Source: Adiantum capillus-veneris | Taxonomy: Eukaryota > Streptophyta > Polypodiopsida > Polypodiales > Pteridaceae | Assembly (NCBI GenBank): GCA_014529385.2 | Contig: CM043956.1 | Location: 92,776,221-92,840,220, forward strand | Direction: 5' to 3' | DNA: 64,000 bases | Shown: positions 53,026 through 64,000 of the stretch, in pieces | Numbering within the stretch: position 1 is the stretch's first letter | How the letters are laid out: each line of letters starts with the position of its first letter | Position numbers and translations under genes: made by a program | Notes under the pieces: generated by a model | Told to the model about the DNA's origin: nothing | Seen by the model: the letters and a program-made list of their open reading frames with translations, nothing else | The model's database searches: none

Positions 53026-53539
53026 TGTCACAAATTGGTGACGTGGCAGTGCCCCCGGATACACACACAACCCCTGTTGACGTGGCAGAAAACGCGCTGA
53101 CAAGTTGACGTGGCAGGCAGTACGGACCTTCGCAATTTGCACTGGTTTGCTGACTTGGCATTCCGTACGGATTTTCGGAAATTACGCCGGTTGATTTTGA
53201 TAGCTTTTGAATTACAGTTGCTTTTGAAATCTTGAAGCTATTGAGTTCGAGATTTTGGGGCTCTGCTTTTGGCATCCAGTGTAACCTTTATAAGTGGCTC
53301 ACTCCTTAGAGCATCTGTACGTAGAGTCTGAGAGTGAGTACCTGCGGGCTCATTGTACTTTGCTCAAAAATTAATATAAAAATAAATACCGAAAGGGGCG
53401 CCAGTCTCCGGGGCCAATACCTCTTGGCAAGGAACTACACCGGGCCGTATCGACCTTATTGTGAATTGTGAAAAAGTTTGAAGTGAATCTTTGCTGTGTC
53501 GCGGTAAAATTTTGACTTGGAATGTCCAAGTTTGTTACA
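53026..53539 (+). repeat. 3' LTR of gypsy H
   Basis: 514 bp, TGTCACAAATTGGTGAC to AGTTTGTTACA; about 40 bp shorter than the 5' LTR. Confidence 0.92.
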
Positions 53540-54642
53540 TTACCGCTCTAGAAAATACGGTTCAATCGACGATTGCGAATATTTTCGAGGGCGAAACACA
53601 TCTCTAGCAACTGCAAACGCAGATTGTTGCTTTTGGGCCTTCACAAGGTCCAACTACGACGATTCCGTACAAAACTATAAATTTTTCAGGGGAGAAGAAG
53701 AAATATACGGAATTGGCTGTAAATAACTGGCTTCATCATTGGACCACGTATTTTGATCTTCATGGGGAGCATGACGAACTGAGGATTCAAACGATTCCTC
53801 TTTATCTATGTAGTAAGGCGCTTACCTGGTGGCGTGATATGATAGAGAAGCCTACGATGTGGGCTGACCTTTGTGTGAAATTCAAGAAGGATTTCGCCAA
53901 AATGGATCCTTTGAAAGCTTATGCCAAAATGCAAAGTCTTTCGATGAAAGCTCTGTCTTTTGATAAGTACACAACTGCTTTCAAAGAAGCGCTCACCTTC
54001 TCCAAGGTGGATTCCACGCACGCTGTGCACATGTACTTGCTAGGATTACATGAGGATTACCGTTGGGCCTTAATCAAAGACAAAGCCCTAACTGACTTCG
54101 AGGATGGAGTGGCAAAGGCCAAGACGTTCCATTTGATAAATGGAGCGAATTATGAGAAGAAAAGAACTTCAGACCATCAATCCGGCGAGGGTGCTTCGAG
54201 GAAGCGACCTCGATTCCAGCAAAGGTCCAAATTACCGTCGAGACCTTCTCAAGAGAAGAAGAAAGCCAAAAATGCTTCAATTGCTGATGCAGTGAAGAAG
54301 GGGGCTTGCTTTGGATGTGGCCAGACAGGTCACCAAATCAAGGATTGCCCCAAGAAGAAGACAAAGAAACCGCAAGGTCGTACTTCACGAGATCTCAGGT
54401 AACTCTGATGTCATTTAAGTTGAAATCCATCATTTAGCGCACAATTTATGCATTGATTGTACTTTTAGCAGCAAAGTGTTTGATAGGCACGTTCTTCTCC
54501 GTTTCCCCGAGAAGATCAACGGTCACTACGTGACCGTACTCCTTGATAATGGAAGCTCACACAATTTTGTGGATGCAAAATTGGTTCAGAAACTCGGCCT
54601 GCAGACGCGAGACAGTGACCATGAGTATCGCGTGAAGATGGC
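53540..54642 (+). pseudogene. Gypsy G gag (continued) and protease start
   Basis: After the H insertion the coiled coil resumes, then the gag core: NNWLHHWTTYFDLHGEHDEL, LCSKALTWWRDMIEKPTMWA, MYLLGLHEDYRWALIK. A knuckle ACFGCGQTGHQIKDCPKKK lies at about 54303-54360. The frame 53713-54402 ends at a TAA; then the protease appears in another phase as RFPEKINGHYVTVLLDNGSS followed by HNFVDAKLVQKLG (active site D-N-G-S in place of D-S/T-G). The D-family LTR cuts it at 54642. Confidence 0.85.
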
Positions 54643-55301
54643 CGTCGCAAGACGGGCACCACGTGCCAATAGAAAAGAACAGACCGAACAGACTTTTAGC
54701 ACTTCATTAACAATTGAATTGAGAGAGAGAGACGACACGTGACACGGAGTGGCAGAATTCCATCCCAGAGAGTATTGGCCCCAAACCTTGGTGCCCCTTT
54801 CGGTATCTCTTTATGTTGCATCAACACAGTACAAGCCGGTACTCCAGACTCTGCACCTTCTCTAGGAAGCATGCCAGAGAATGAGCCCTAACCTCATATT
54901 TAAAGGTCCTAGGCCCCAAAAAGCAGTTTAAAGTAAAAAGCCTTCAAACTCAAAAGCATCTTGTCCAAAAGCAAAGCCAAAAAGTTGTCAGTGCAATTTA
55001 CGGAAATCCGTACAGTCTACCACGTCATCAGCCAACGCAAAACGCGGAATTCCATACAGCCAGCCACGTCTTCATGTCAGTGCAATTTACGGAAAATCTG
55101 CCACGTCATCAGTTTGTGCAAGTCTTGAGAGTTCAGCTTTATTTAAATCCTTTGTCACTCAGGGCCCCATCGGACAGGGTCCCCATAAGTTGGTAGGACT
55201 TCTTCTTCTGTTACTTGTTCTCTTAGGGTTTAGGCCCCTCGGCCGACAGTTGCAAGTTGGCTCCATTCTTAAGGGCTTTGACACGTCAGCAGTTTGTTAC
55301 A
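54643..55301 (-). repeat. D-family LTR (3' LTR of element D2)
   Basis: 659 bp. The plus side begins CGTCGCAAGACGGGCACC, where TGTCAC is the family form, and ends GTTTGTTACA. It is followed at 55302 by tctccccttcttgaaag, the complement of the D polypurine tract. So the LTR is the 3' LTR of a minus-strand element whose body should lie to the right. Confidence 0.88.
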
Positions 55302-55543
55302 TCTCCCCTTCTTGAAAGAGAGTAATCGTCCGCGATTACTTACAACATATCTGCAAAACAACTCAAGTTAGCTCAAAAATTTTCGAGGGATATTGCGAGG
55401 GAAAATCAGTTTGCTCTTTTGCTAAGGAGTTTTGATGAAGGAGTTAGCTTCTCCTTTCAGCTCTTTTGATCAAGGAGTTAGCTTCTCCTTTCGTCTAGAT
55501 CGGAACTCTTGATATTCCGGCGTAGTAAAATTAGCCATCACAC
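55302..55543 (-). mobile_element. Internal 3' remnant of element D2
   Basis: Reverse complement of 41832-42109 with two copies of the 34-bp unit instead of four. Similarity stops near 55543 at the same place (tgtgatggctaat) where element D's internal remnant starts. Confidence 0.8.
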
Positions 55544-55684
55544 CCAGACCATACGGGTGTCTTGATGCACTAAAATTACATACCCAAGCAATCTCATCCA
55601 ATTAGGAATATTTAGTAATTGGCACATCACAATGCAACACAAATGCTCACATATGCATGTTACAAGACATAAAACCGCCGATGA

Positions 55685-56040
55685 ACACTCCGCCCGTAAA
55701 TAACCATCCAGGTCCGGGCCATGAGTTGTTCAACGACTCCCTCATCACTCCTCCCGCAAATAACCTAAAAAGGTTCGGGCCATGAGATATAGAGGCCTTT
55801 TACAACCAAACGCCTCCCAAACTGTAGCCTGCGTCGTTTGGAGGTGTTGAGAGTAACCACTGCTCAAACTTCTTAATACTCCTCCCGCATAACCATCCCG
55901 GTCCGGGCCGGGAGTCACAATAACAATACTCCCCCCGTAAATAACCACAAGGGTCCGGGCCATGAGTAAAAAAAAGAAAAGCACTTTTCAATCATTCAAT
56001 ACTCCCCCCGCAAATAACCACAAGGGTCCAGGCCATGAGT
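55685..56040. repeat. Five dispersed copies of a 42-bp GC-rich motif
   Basis: Copies at about 55685-55726, 55746-55788, 55876-55916, 55926-55967 and 55999-56040. Core: actcc(t/c)cccg(t/c)aaataacc, then ggtccgggccatgag. Spacers are 19 to 87 bp and unrelated. On the minus strand each copy ends in a GGGGGGAGT run. Confidence 0.88.
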
Positions 56041-56667
56041 ATGAACAAGCATTCTCAAACATAATTTCTCACTACTCCACACGAGAGTAGAATCACCAAT
56101 CAATGAAACCAATATTATAACCAGAGTCAAACATTTCAAATCGGCACCATGACAGGATTAAAATAGATAGCATCCATTTCAAACAAATTCCAATCAGGAT
56201 CACCAAACAAGATCAAACAGAACTCAAACTTAAAAAGCAATCTCGACATCAGTCGAGCTCGAAAAGTCGATTGACTTTCCATCATGAAACTTGCACCAAA
56301 AATTAGGGTTAGGTTCATCCCATAGGGTTGTAGCCGAGCACAGCATGGTCCATCAACTCTTGGACAAACAGTGTTTCTTTGGCTGCGATGGTAGTCCCAA
56401 GATAGCAATCGCATTGGACCTCCAAGGTCATTTGATCGTGAAGAGACATCTACTTGGAGATGTCGAGAAACTTCAAGTTTTAATCTGCTAGGATTTCCAT
56501 GGCAAGCATTTCAAGATACCCCACTCTGCCAGAAGTTGCACTTTGAAGGAAGATGTCAGAAACCATATAACTTCGGGCAAAAAAATAAAACAAATTTCTT
56601 GAAAGCTTGCCAAGTCCTTGGAGTGTGCTGCTTGGTAGCTGTAGACATCAATATCTGAAGATGAGAG
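56041..56667. other. No recognisable gene
   Basis: About 630 bases of AT-rich sequence with no domain or repeat I could identify. Confidence 0.5.
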
Positions 56668-56675
56668 AGTTATGC

Positions 56676-57407
56676 ATAGTTACCCGGAACGCGGAACGGG
56701 AACGGCGACGGGATCCCCGCGGAACGGGGGAACGGCTAGGGGTCCAGAACGGGAACGGCGCGGAACGGGAGGTTAAAAAGCACCCAAATAGTGCATTTTT
56801 TAGCTCCTTGTGTTTAAATACAAGGAGTATTAGAGTGCTTTGACTCTAATACTCACAAAAAACTCGTTTTGAAGACCATTCAACCTTGCTATGACTAGAT
56901 GAAGATGAGAGAGAGAGAGAGCTTGAGAGAGTGAGAGGGAAGAGACTCGAGAGAGTGAGAGGGAGAGGGAGAGATTTGAGAGAGTGGGAGGGAGAGGAAG
57001 AGAGCTTGAAGGCTTGAAGCCTTGAGCCTTGAGAGAGTGAGTCTTGAGAGGGAGAGATCTTGAGAGTGTGAGAGGGAGAGAGCTTGACCCTTGAGGATTA
57101 GCTTGTGGAGAGAAAGGGGGAGGGGGGTGCATTTTATGAGTCCTTGAGACCTTGCACACTTCAAAAAGAAGCCCAAACATTTACTTCAATTTTTCCAAAT
57201 TTTGCCAAATTTGTTTGTAGCCGTTGGCCGTTCCAAGGGCATTCCGGAACATTCCGGGGGCGTTCCGGAACCTTTCGGAACGGCCATTCCGGTTTGCACT
57301 GGCCACCTGGAACGTCAGACGTTCCGGGACGTTTCGGAACGTTAGGGAAGGGAACTGCCCCCCGGAACGCCGGAACGGGGGCTAGGGGGCGTTCCCCGGT
57401 AACTCTG
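56676..57407. mobile_element. hAT-like non-autonomous DNA transposon (MITE), 732 bp
   Basis: Left end CATAGTTACCCGGAACG, right end complement CAGAGTTACCGGGGAACG: imperfect terminal inverted repeats starting CA. A perfect 8-bp direct repeat GAGTTATG flanks it (56668-56675, 57408-57415), the hAT duplication length. Both subterminal regions are dense in GGAACG or its complement; the centre is a GAGAG-rich tract (about 56907-57090). No transposase. Confidence 0.82.
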
Positions 57408-57415
57408 GAGTTATG

Positions 57416-58393
57416 GCCGCTCGAAACCGGGGGTGTACTCTTTCTTGCTCAAAAAATGAGCTCTCTGGAAAGTTTGCCGGTGCTTCAGCTATTAAAATGG
57501 GGGCTTTCTTATCTTTTATCCCCAAAAATTTCCTCTCTCTTCTCAACCGACAAGGCTCTCTTCGTAGGCCTCTTTTAATTGGCTCATTTTTGGCCTTTTT
57601 TTGGGCATAAAATGAGGTATCGGTGACCCTTTGACCAAGGGAATGGGGTGGGGGCAAGTGTTCAGTGGACCAATAGTGGACAAGGCGCGTGGGTAGGCAG
57701 CGTGGACAGCTGGAAAAGGTGCCTTTCTCCCCCAAGAGCCCACGAGCCCATCATCTCAAGCCTTGCACCAAGTGATACACCTAATGGATGCTCCCCCTTT
57801 AGCCTATGTACCCCCATTCTCCCCTTTTCCCTTCTCATGTGGGATAATTCCCTTGCCACATGGCAACTTCCTCCCCAATCCTCCCAACTCCCTTATGTCC
57901 AACAAATTTCCAGTTTTTCCCAAAGCAGGAGAACTTCTCGGACACCTTCCCCAAAGCATAACTTGCTGCTCCGGTCACGGAATGACACACCGTAACACAC
58001 GGCTTGGAGCCCATCATCTCGACTACTACTAGAAACCTTGAATTTTAGCATTTCTAATTCCAATCATCAAGGTGGCCTAGTTGCCTTTGTCGCATGTACC
58101 TGCAATCACTTTCTAAGTTGAGACCGCCCACTTCGGATGCTCAAAACATATAAGTCCGATTCACGAGCTATAAAGTATGGCTTATAATATTTATGAAAAA
58201 CCATGTCTTGGGGACGCAAACAACCCAAAACATTAGCACCCAAGTCTGGCAAAATCACACCTTTGTGCTTGAATTTTTACATGGTCACTTCCAAGACTTG
58301 CAGGGCTATGTAAACATATATACATGAGGTTGGTGGGCAAGCTTTTTGGCATGACTTAATGACTTTATGCTCATCCAAAAAGTACATAACAAC
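57416..58393. other. No recognisable gene
   Basis: About 980 bases with no domain recognised. The short frames present show no family features. Confidence 0.5.
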
Positions 58394-59345
58394 GCGTTGT
58401 TCTCGAAGTACCGAGAATTGAGAAGCTTTATGCTAAGGCTTCTAAGTGTGAATTCTTTAAGAAAGAGCTTCTGTACTTGGGTCACATCATTACTGGCGAT
58501 GGACTTCACGTTGACCTTGAAAAGTTGGATAAAGTGCGAAATTGACGCATTTTGAAGAATGTGCGCTAAGTAAAGTCCTTTTTAGGCTTTATAGGATTCT
58601 TTTGCAAAGTTATCAAGGATTACTCTAAAGTTGTTGCTCCGCTTATGCAACTTTTAAAAGGAGGGGTGAAAGGGCCGAAGACTTTCGGGTCCTCACTCTA
58701 AAGGTAATCCTCCTGTTGTCTGGAATGAGCGTCTCGATGAGAGTTTTCGGACACTAAAGCACTTGGTAACTACTGCGCCAATTTTGCACATATCCTAGCA
58801 AACCGTTTGTGGTTGAAAGTTGAAACGGATGCTAGTGATTATGCCATTGGTGCGGCATTATACAAGGATGGACGTCCTATTGCATTTGAAAGTAAGAAAC
58901 TTTCTGAAAATGAGATGCGTTATCCAACGTATGAGAAGGAGCTTCACTCCGTAGTTCACGCCTTGAGGAAATGGTGACACTATCTGTATGGCTCTACGTT
59001 TGTTGCATGGACGGATCATCCCTCCTTGCACTATGTCTGTGATCAGGGTGATCGTAGAGGCCGGAAGGCTAGATGGGTTGAGCTTATGCAAGAGTTTGAC
59101 TTTGAGATCCGTTATAGAAAAGGATCCAGCAATCGAGTTGCCGATGCCCTCAACAGGATTCCCGAGGTTAATGCCTTGTCTATGGCTGAAATCTCGACGG
59201 ATTTCTATCTCTCTCTCCGAGGGCTATGTCGTTCCGATAGCCATTTTGGCAAGATATGGAACGAGGTCGAAGCAGGACATGACTCGTGTACAGGCTTCGG
59301 TGGTTCGGAGACACAAGTGAGTCGTGCTGGAGAGACAAGACAATG
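58394..59345 (+). pseudogene. Gypsy reverse transcriptase end and RNase H
   Basis: It begins within the RT thumb: KLYAKASKCEFFKKELLYLG, HIITGDGLHVDLEKLDKVRN, a stop, then VKSFLGFIGFF. RNase H follows with TDASDYAIGAALYKDGRPIA (Asp), YPTYEKELHSVVHALRKW (Glu), a TGA, TDHPSLHYV (Asp), then RWVELMQEFDFEIRYRKGSS and NRVADALNRIPEVN. The RT fingers, palm and YxDD box are absent, so the fragment is 5'-truncated. It may be the pol of gypsy G, whose gag ends at 54642, but the link is not proven. Confidence 0.85.
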
Positions 59346-60386
59346 ACAATACTCCATTAGAGGTGGACTGTTGTTCAGAAATGGAAAAGTCTGCGTGCTG
59401 GAAGTCGATGATTTTTGACAAAGAATTTTGTTCGAATGCCACGATGTTCCTAGCGCTAGGTACCCAGGCATCCAGAGAACTTTGGCTTTGGTCAAGCGAT
59501 TTATTTATTGGCCAAGAATGCTCTCTTACATACAGAGCTATGTGAAGAGATGCGCTCAGTGTCAGGTCAATAAGGCAGAGCGCCTTAAGAAAGTTGGCCT
59601 GCTACATCCATTGGAAATCCCAGATGCCAAGTGGCAGAGTATTTCCATGGACTTCATCGTTGGTTTGCCAAATACTAGTCGGGGCAATTACGCCATTTGG
59701 GTTGTGATCGATAGAATCACAAAAATGGCGAAGTTTATACCAACGAAGTCGACAGTAAAAAGCCACGAATTGGCGGTCTTATTCGTCGACCAACTTTACA
59801 AGCTGTATGGTCGGCCAGAGGATATTGTCAATGATCGAGATACTAAGTTTACTGGGCGATTTTGCCGAGATGTGTTTGCTTACCTTCAGACGGAGTTGAT
59901 TATGTCGTCTTCTGACCATCCTGAGTCCACCGACGGACAAACTTAAAGGATAAATCAGACATTAGAGGACATGTTGAGAGCCCATGTCTCTCACCGGCAG
60001 TTTGATTGGGAAAGGTATCTTCCACAATTAGAGTTTGCCTACAATAGTAGCAAGCATTGTGCTACTGGATTTAGCCCATTCATGCCGATGTATGGATTTG
60101 AGCCTAAATCCCCAATTGCTATTGGCTTAGAAAAAGTCAAGGAACGTCAGGCTCGTGATTTCTTGTATGACATACAAGAAATGCTCGAATTGGCTAAGGA
60201 TAGTATAAGAATGGCTCGTGATCGAGTCACTACTTATGCTAATCAAAAGAGATCTCCAAGGACTATAGACGTGGGACAATGGGTCTATCTGAAGATACCC
60301 AAGGATTCCAAGACCATGCGAACGGGAAAGCATTATAAGCTTTCAACCAGATATTGTGGTCCATTCTTGATCACGTCTGAAAACTA
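59346..60386 (+). pseudogene. Gypsy integrase, stop codon at the catalytic glutamate
   Basis: Zinc-finger part is YVKRCAQCQVNKAERLKKVG. The core has SISMDFIVGLPNTSRGNYAI (first Asp), DRITKMAKFIPTKST and EDIVNDRDTKFTG (second Asp). In the third motif HPESTDGQT is followed by TAA where the catalytic Glu of DGQTERVNQ normally lies (about 59944-59946). The frame then continues with LEDMLRAHVSHRQFDWERYL, LEFAYNSSKHCATGFSPFMP and STRYCGPFLITSEN, ending at 60386 against an LTR fragment. No chromodomain-like tail remains. Confidence 0.9.
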
Positions 60387-60388
60387 AA

Positions 60389-61413
<1,025 letters not shown>

Positions 61414-62640
61414 TGTAAGGTGCACCGGAAGTGAATGTTGAACTTTGCTCAAGATGAGTGCTCCGAGCTGTGCTCAAGGGTTCCTTTTACTTACGGAAGG
61501 GAGAGCCTTCCGTTCCTTTAGTGAGAGAGTGCAAGTGATCACAAACAAAGTGAATGACACTGTGAATGAAGGTGCTGAGATTGAGAGATAGAGAGAGAAG
61601 ATTACGACACTAGAATGTTGTCAAAACCCTCCTCCGAAGGCCCCACTCTCTATGGCAAGAGCGGTCTACTATTGATTGCACAAATCTCCACAATGCTTGG
61701 ACTTGCCAATGATGTCGACGACGATGAGGACGACGACGAGGCGGGCTGAAATCTGAAAACGCTAAGGGCTGAAATCTGCAAATCTTTATCTACTGAATTG
61801 TGACTCTATGTTGGTGACGATGTCGATGGCGACGATGCGACGACGATGCGTTGAAAACGCAGATGCTGAAATCTGCGTTTTTTGGGCTGAAATTGCAAAC
61901 TTCGCTAGATCAAGCCGTGCGGCGAGGATCTGCTGCGGGAAGGTGAGATCTGCGAGGTTCGGGGGTTCTATTGTGGAATCTTGATGCTGAAAACTGAAAA
62001 TGCTTGCGCTAAAGGCGATCTTGTTGCGATGGAATCGCAAAACGCCGATATGCCATGGTGATGCAAAAACGCTAGGGGCTGAATTTGTCCAGATGCAAAA
62101 ACGCTAGGGGAATCTACTATGTCTTGCTATCGCCGGGCTGATCTGCTGTGCAAAACTCTAGGCTGATGTTGTGGATGAAAACGCTAGGTCTTTAGATGCA
62201 AAAACGCTAGATCTGCTGATGTGGGGGGAGTCTTGCTGAGAAGGTGCCTATTGAACCTTGGTTCCTGCTGGCTCTTCTGCTAGAAAGTGCTAGCGCTAGG
62301 TTTTCTTATATACTTGCTCTGCTAATTTGCCCTACCCAGTTCCCAACAAAAGTCACTTAAAAATAATAAGTGAATTGGCTAAAATAGGGAAAATAGGTCT
62401 ATGTATTGTAAAAATGTTCTTGATCATTGGGTTCTGATGGAAATCTGATGATCATGTTATGTGCAACTAGAGAATATGCATCTACTCTTGAGTGTCTGGA
62501 CATGCACGGTTTGCGAACAGACTCACAAAAGTGCCAAAACACTTCCTAATCTAGGCTAACTGAATTGAACTGAACTGAACCCAACCCATGTCATGAAGTA
62601 GCTTGTCCACGTACACATAGGCTTAGATGTGCATGTGACA
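61414..62640 (-). repeat. F-family LTR (3' LTR of a minus-strand element)
   Basis: 1227 bp; plus-strand ends TGTAAGGTGCACC and GCATGTGACA. Reverse-orientation relative of 43811-44956. At 62641 tcccctccttttcaaag is the complement of a polypurine tract (CTTTGAAAAGGAGGGGA), so the element body lies to the right. Confidence 0.85.
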
Positions 62641-63008
62641 TCCCCTCCTTTTCAAAGTGAGGTACTGGTACCGAACTATATGGCGTCGAGGGAGATTGCC
62701 AACTGCGTCTGGAAGGGCCGCGCCGAAAGCGACACAAAGTCATATGTGGCTCCTTCAATGCTTCAACTTCGTCAAAATTCTTGAAACCACTTCCAACACA
62801 AAAACATGAACATACCCATTACATGTAAAGTGACTGGAAAAATTCTAGTCTTCTTTAAAGACTGTGCATGCAATGTAAATGAACATAGAGACGGAGTGTC
62901 AAACCGTTAATCAAACACACGCAAACAATGGAATCGAATCGACTTACTGATCTAAATCAATTAACTATGGCGAATCACAATGGAAATGTTGATGCTTGAT
63001 ACTCAATC
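62641..63008 (-). mobile_element. Internal 3' remnant of a minus-strand F-family element
   Basis: Begins with the polypurine tract complement; no coding recognised in 368 bases. Interrupted at 63009 by a plus-strand F-family LTR. Confidence 0.55.
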
Positions 63009-64000
63009 TGTCACGTGACACATCCAACCCTATGTGTCCGTGGACAAGCTACAACATGATCAGGGTTCAGTCAGTCAAGTCAGTCTAGATTAGAAGTGAT
63101 CTGGCACTTTTGTGAGTCTATTCGTGGACCGTGCATGCCCAGTCACTTAGTGTAGATGCATATCCTCTGGTTGCACACAGCATGATCATAAGCATTCCCA
63201 TCAGAATCCATCAGAATCAGTCAGGGGAATTTTCCAGTGCATTTAGCCTATTTTACCTATTTTTGGCATTTTTCACTTATTTATTTAAGTGACTTTCCAA
63301 CAAAAGTAGGTAGGGCAATTTTGCTAAGTTTGTATATAAGTAAACTAGAGCTAGCACTATTTGGCAGAAGAGGCAACAGGAGCCAAGCTTAGCAGGCAAC
63401 TTCTCAGCAAGACCAAGCCTTGGTGGTTTCCCTACAAGCAGCAGATCCCCCCCATTGCCTAGCGTTTTCAACAAGAACCATCGCCATACACCTTCCCTCA
63501 CCTAGCGTTTTCAGTCAGCACCATAGCTTGGCGTTTTTGCATCAGTAGGTCCTCGCCAGAAGATCCCAACAGATAGCGTTTTTGCATCAGCATCCTCGCC
63601 AGCAGAAAACCTCAGCCTAGCGTTTTTGGGAACTTCAGCCTCTAGCGTTTTTGGTCCCAATTTCAGCCCTTTGCAGATTCAGCCTTCTCCGATTTTCAGC
63701 AATAGAAGAGTAGCAGATTCAGCCCATAAAGAAGTAGCAGATTCAGCCCGGAAAGACCATCAGTTTTCAGCCTTAAGAACCTCAGTTTTCAGCCCTAAAC
63801 CTGCAGAATTTCAGCGAGAAAGACCCACAGAAACAGCCCCAAAAATCAGCGTTTTTGGACCCGCAGCAGATTTCAGTCCATAGCGTTTTTGTACAGCAGT
63901 AGAAAGATTGCAGATTTGCAGCCCTTAGGTCGGTCTTGTCCTCACCGTCGTCATCGCCGACATAGCCTAGACTTGCATCAGTCTCATGCATACCATTTGT
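63009..64000 (+). repeat. F-family LTR, cut by the window end
   Basis: 992 bp present, TGTCACGTGACACATCC onward, matching 43811 closely (cctatgtgtccgtggacaag). It is rich in agcgtttttg and gcagattcagcc words. Whether it is a solo LTR or the 5' LTR of a complete element cannot be decided. Confidence 0.85.

Larger units (their letters stand above)
48465..53539 (+). mobile_element. Ty3/gypsy element H with RT deleted, inside gypsy G gag
   Basis: LTRs 48465-49018 and 53026-53539. Flanks TTACT (48460-48464) and TTACC (53540-53544) are a near-perfect target duplication. Internal order is gag with knuckle, protease, RNase H, integrase, chromodomain-like tail. Reverse transcriptase is absent, so the element could not copy itself. 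LTR divergence is clearly higher than in A or C. Confidence 0.9.

Noticed and set aside
55685-56040. Repeat-spacer pattern resembling a CRISPR array
   Set aside because: Repeats are imperfect, spacers vary from about 19 to 87 bp, no cas genes exist, and the context is plant nuclear DNA.
57105-57578. 157-codon ORF crossing the right end of the MITE
   Set aside because: It spans a transposon boundary and the subterminal GGAACG arrays, so it is a chance open frame.

Overview
This window is nuclear DNA of a land plant and is almost entirely transposable element sequence. The evidence is many Ty1/copia and Ty3/gypsy LTR retrotransposons primed by initiator-Met tRNA (repeated TGGTATCAGAGC primer sites), long dinucleotide microsatellites, and one intron-bearing eukaryotic gene. 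I cannot name the species. There are no bacterial-type operons, CRISPR arrays or rRNA genes.

Layout. 1-2156 is a decayed minus-strand copia fragment. 2166-11834 holds the one intact element, a Ty3/gypsy chromovirus-like retrotransposon (here 'A') with a 1649-residue gag-pol ORF and almost identical LTRs of about 1.59 kb. It is preceded by a truncated second copy of its own 3' end, so three element parts share LTRs in tandem. 11835-19878 is old non-coding or retroelement-derived sequence, split by a 3.7 kb internally deleted minus-strand copia element (K, 14192-17878). 19879-22464 contains an LTR fragment and the 5' end of an A-family element in reverse orientation.

The only host gene is at 23566-25951 (+): eight coding exons of a CD2BP2/LIN1-like U5 snRNP protein. 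Its C-terminal GYF domain is not seen in the remaining 38 kb. Retrotransposons begin about 0.6 kb after the last visible exon.

26567-47447 is a set of nested elements whose order can be read from target-site duplications. Gypsy B (minus, TSD GTTGT) lies inside copia C (TSD AGGGG). C lies inside an LTR of element D (TSD GTTTC/GTTTT). D lies inside the 5' leader of copia E. 47482-54642 shows the same pattern: a solo D-family LTR (TSD GACTT) and RT-deleted gypsy H (TSD TTACT/TTACC) are both inserted in the gag region of gypsy G. 54643-58393 carries another D-family LTR, a five-copy GC-rich motif array, and a 732-bp hAT-like MITE with an 8-bp TSD. 58394-60386 is a decayed gypsy pol. The right end holds LTRs of a further family (F) in both orientations, a 128-bp AT microsatellite and a copia gag fragment.

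Apart from the interrupted splicing gene, the genes here work only as retrotransposon gag, protease, reverse transcriptase, RNase H and integrase modules. Only element A looks capable of encoding a full set. The others carry stops, frameshifts, deletions or lost catalytic residues.
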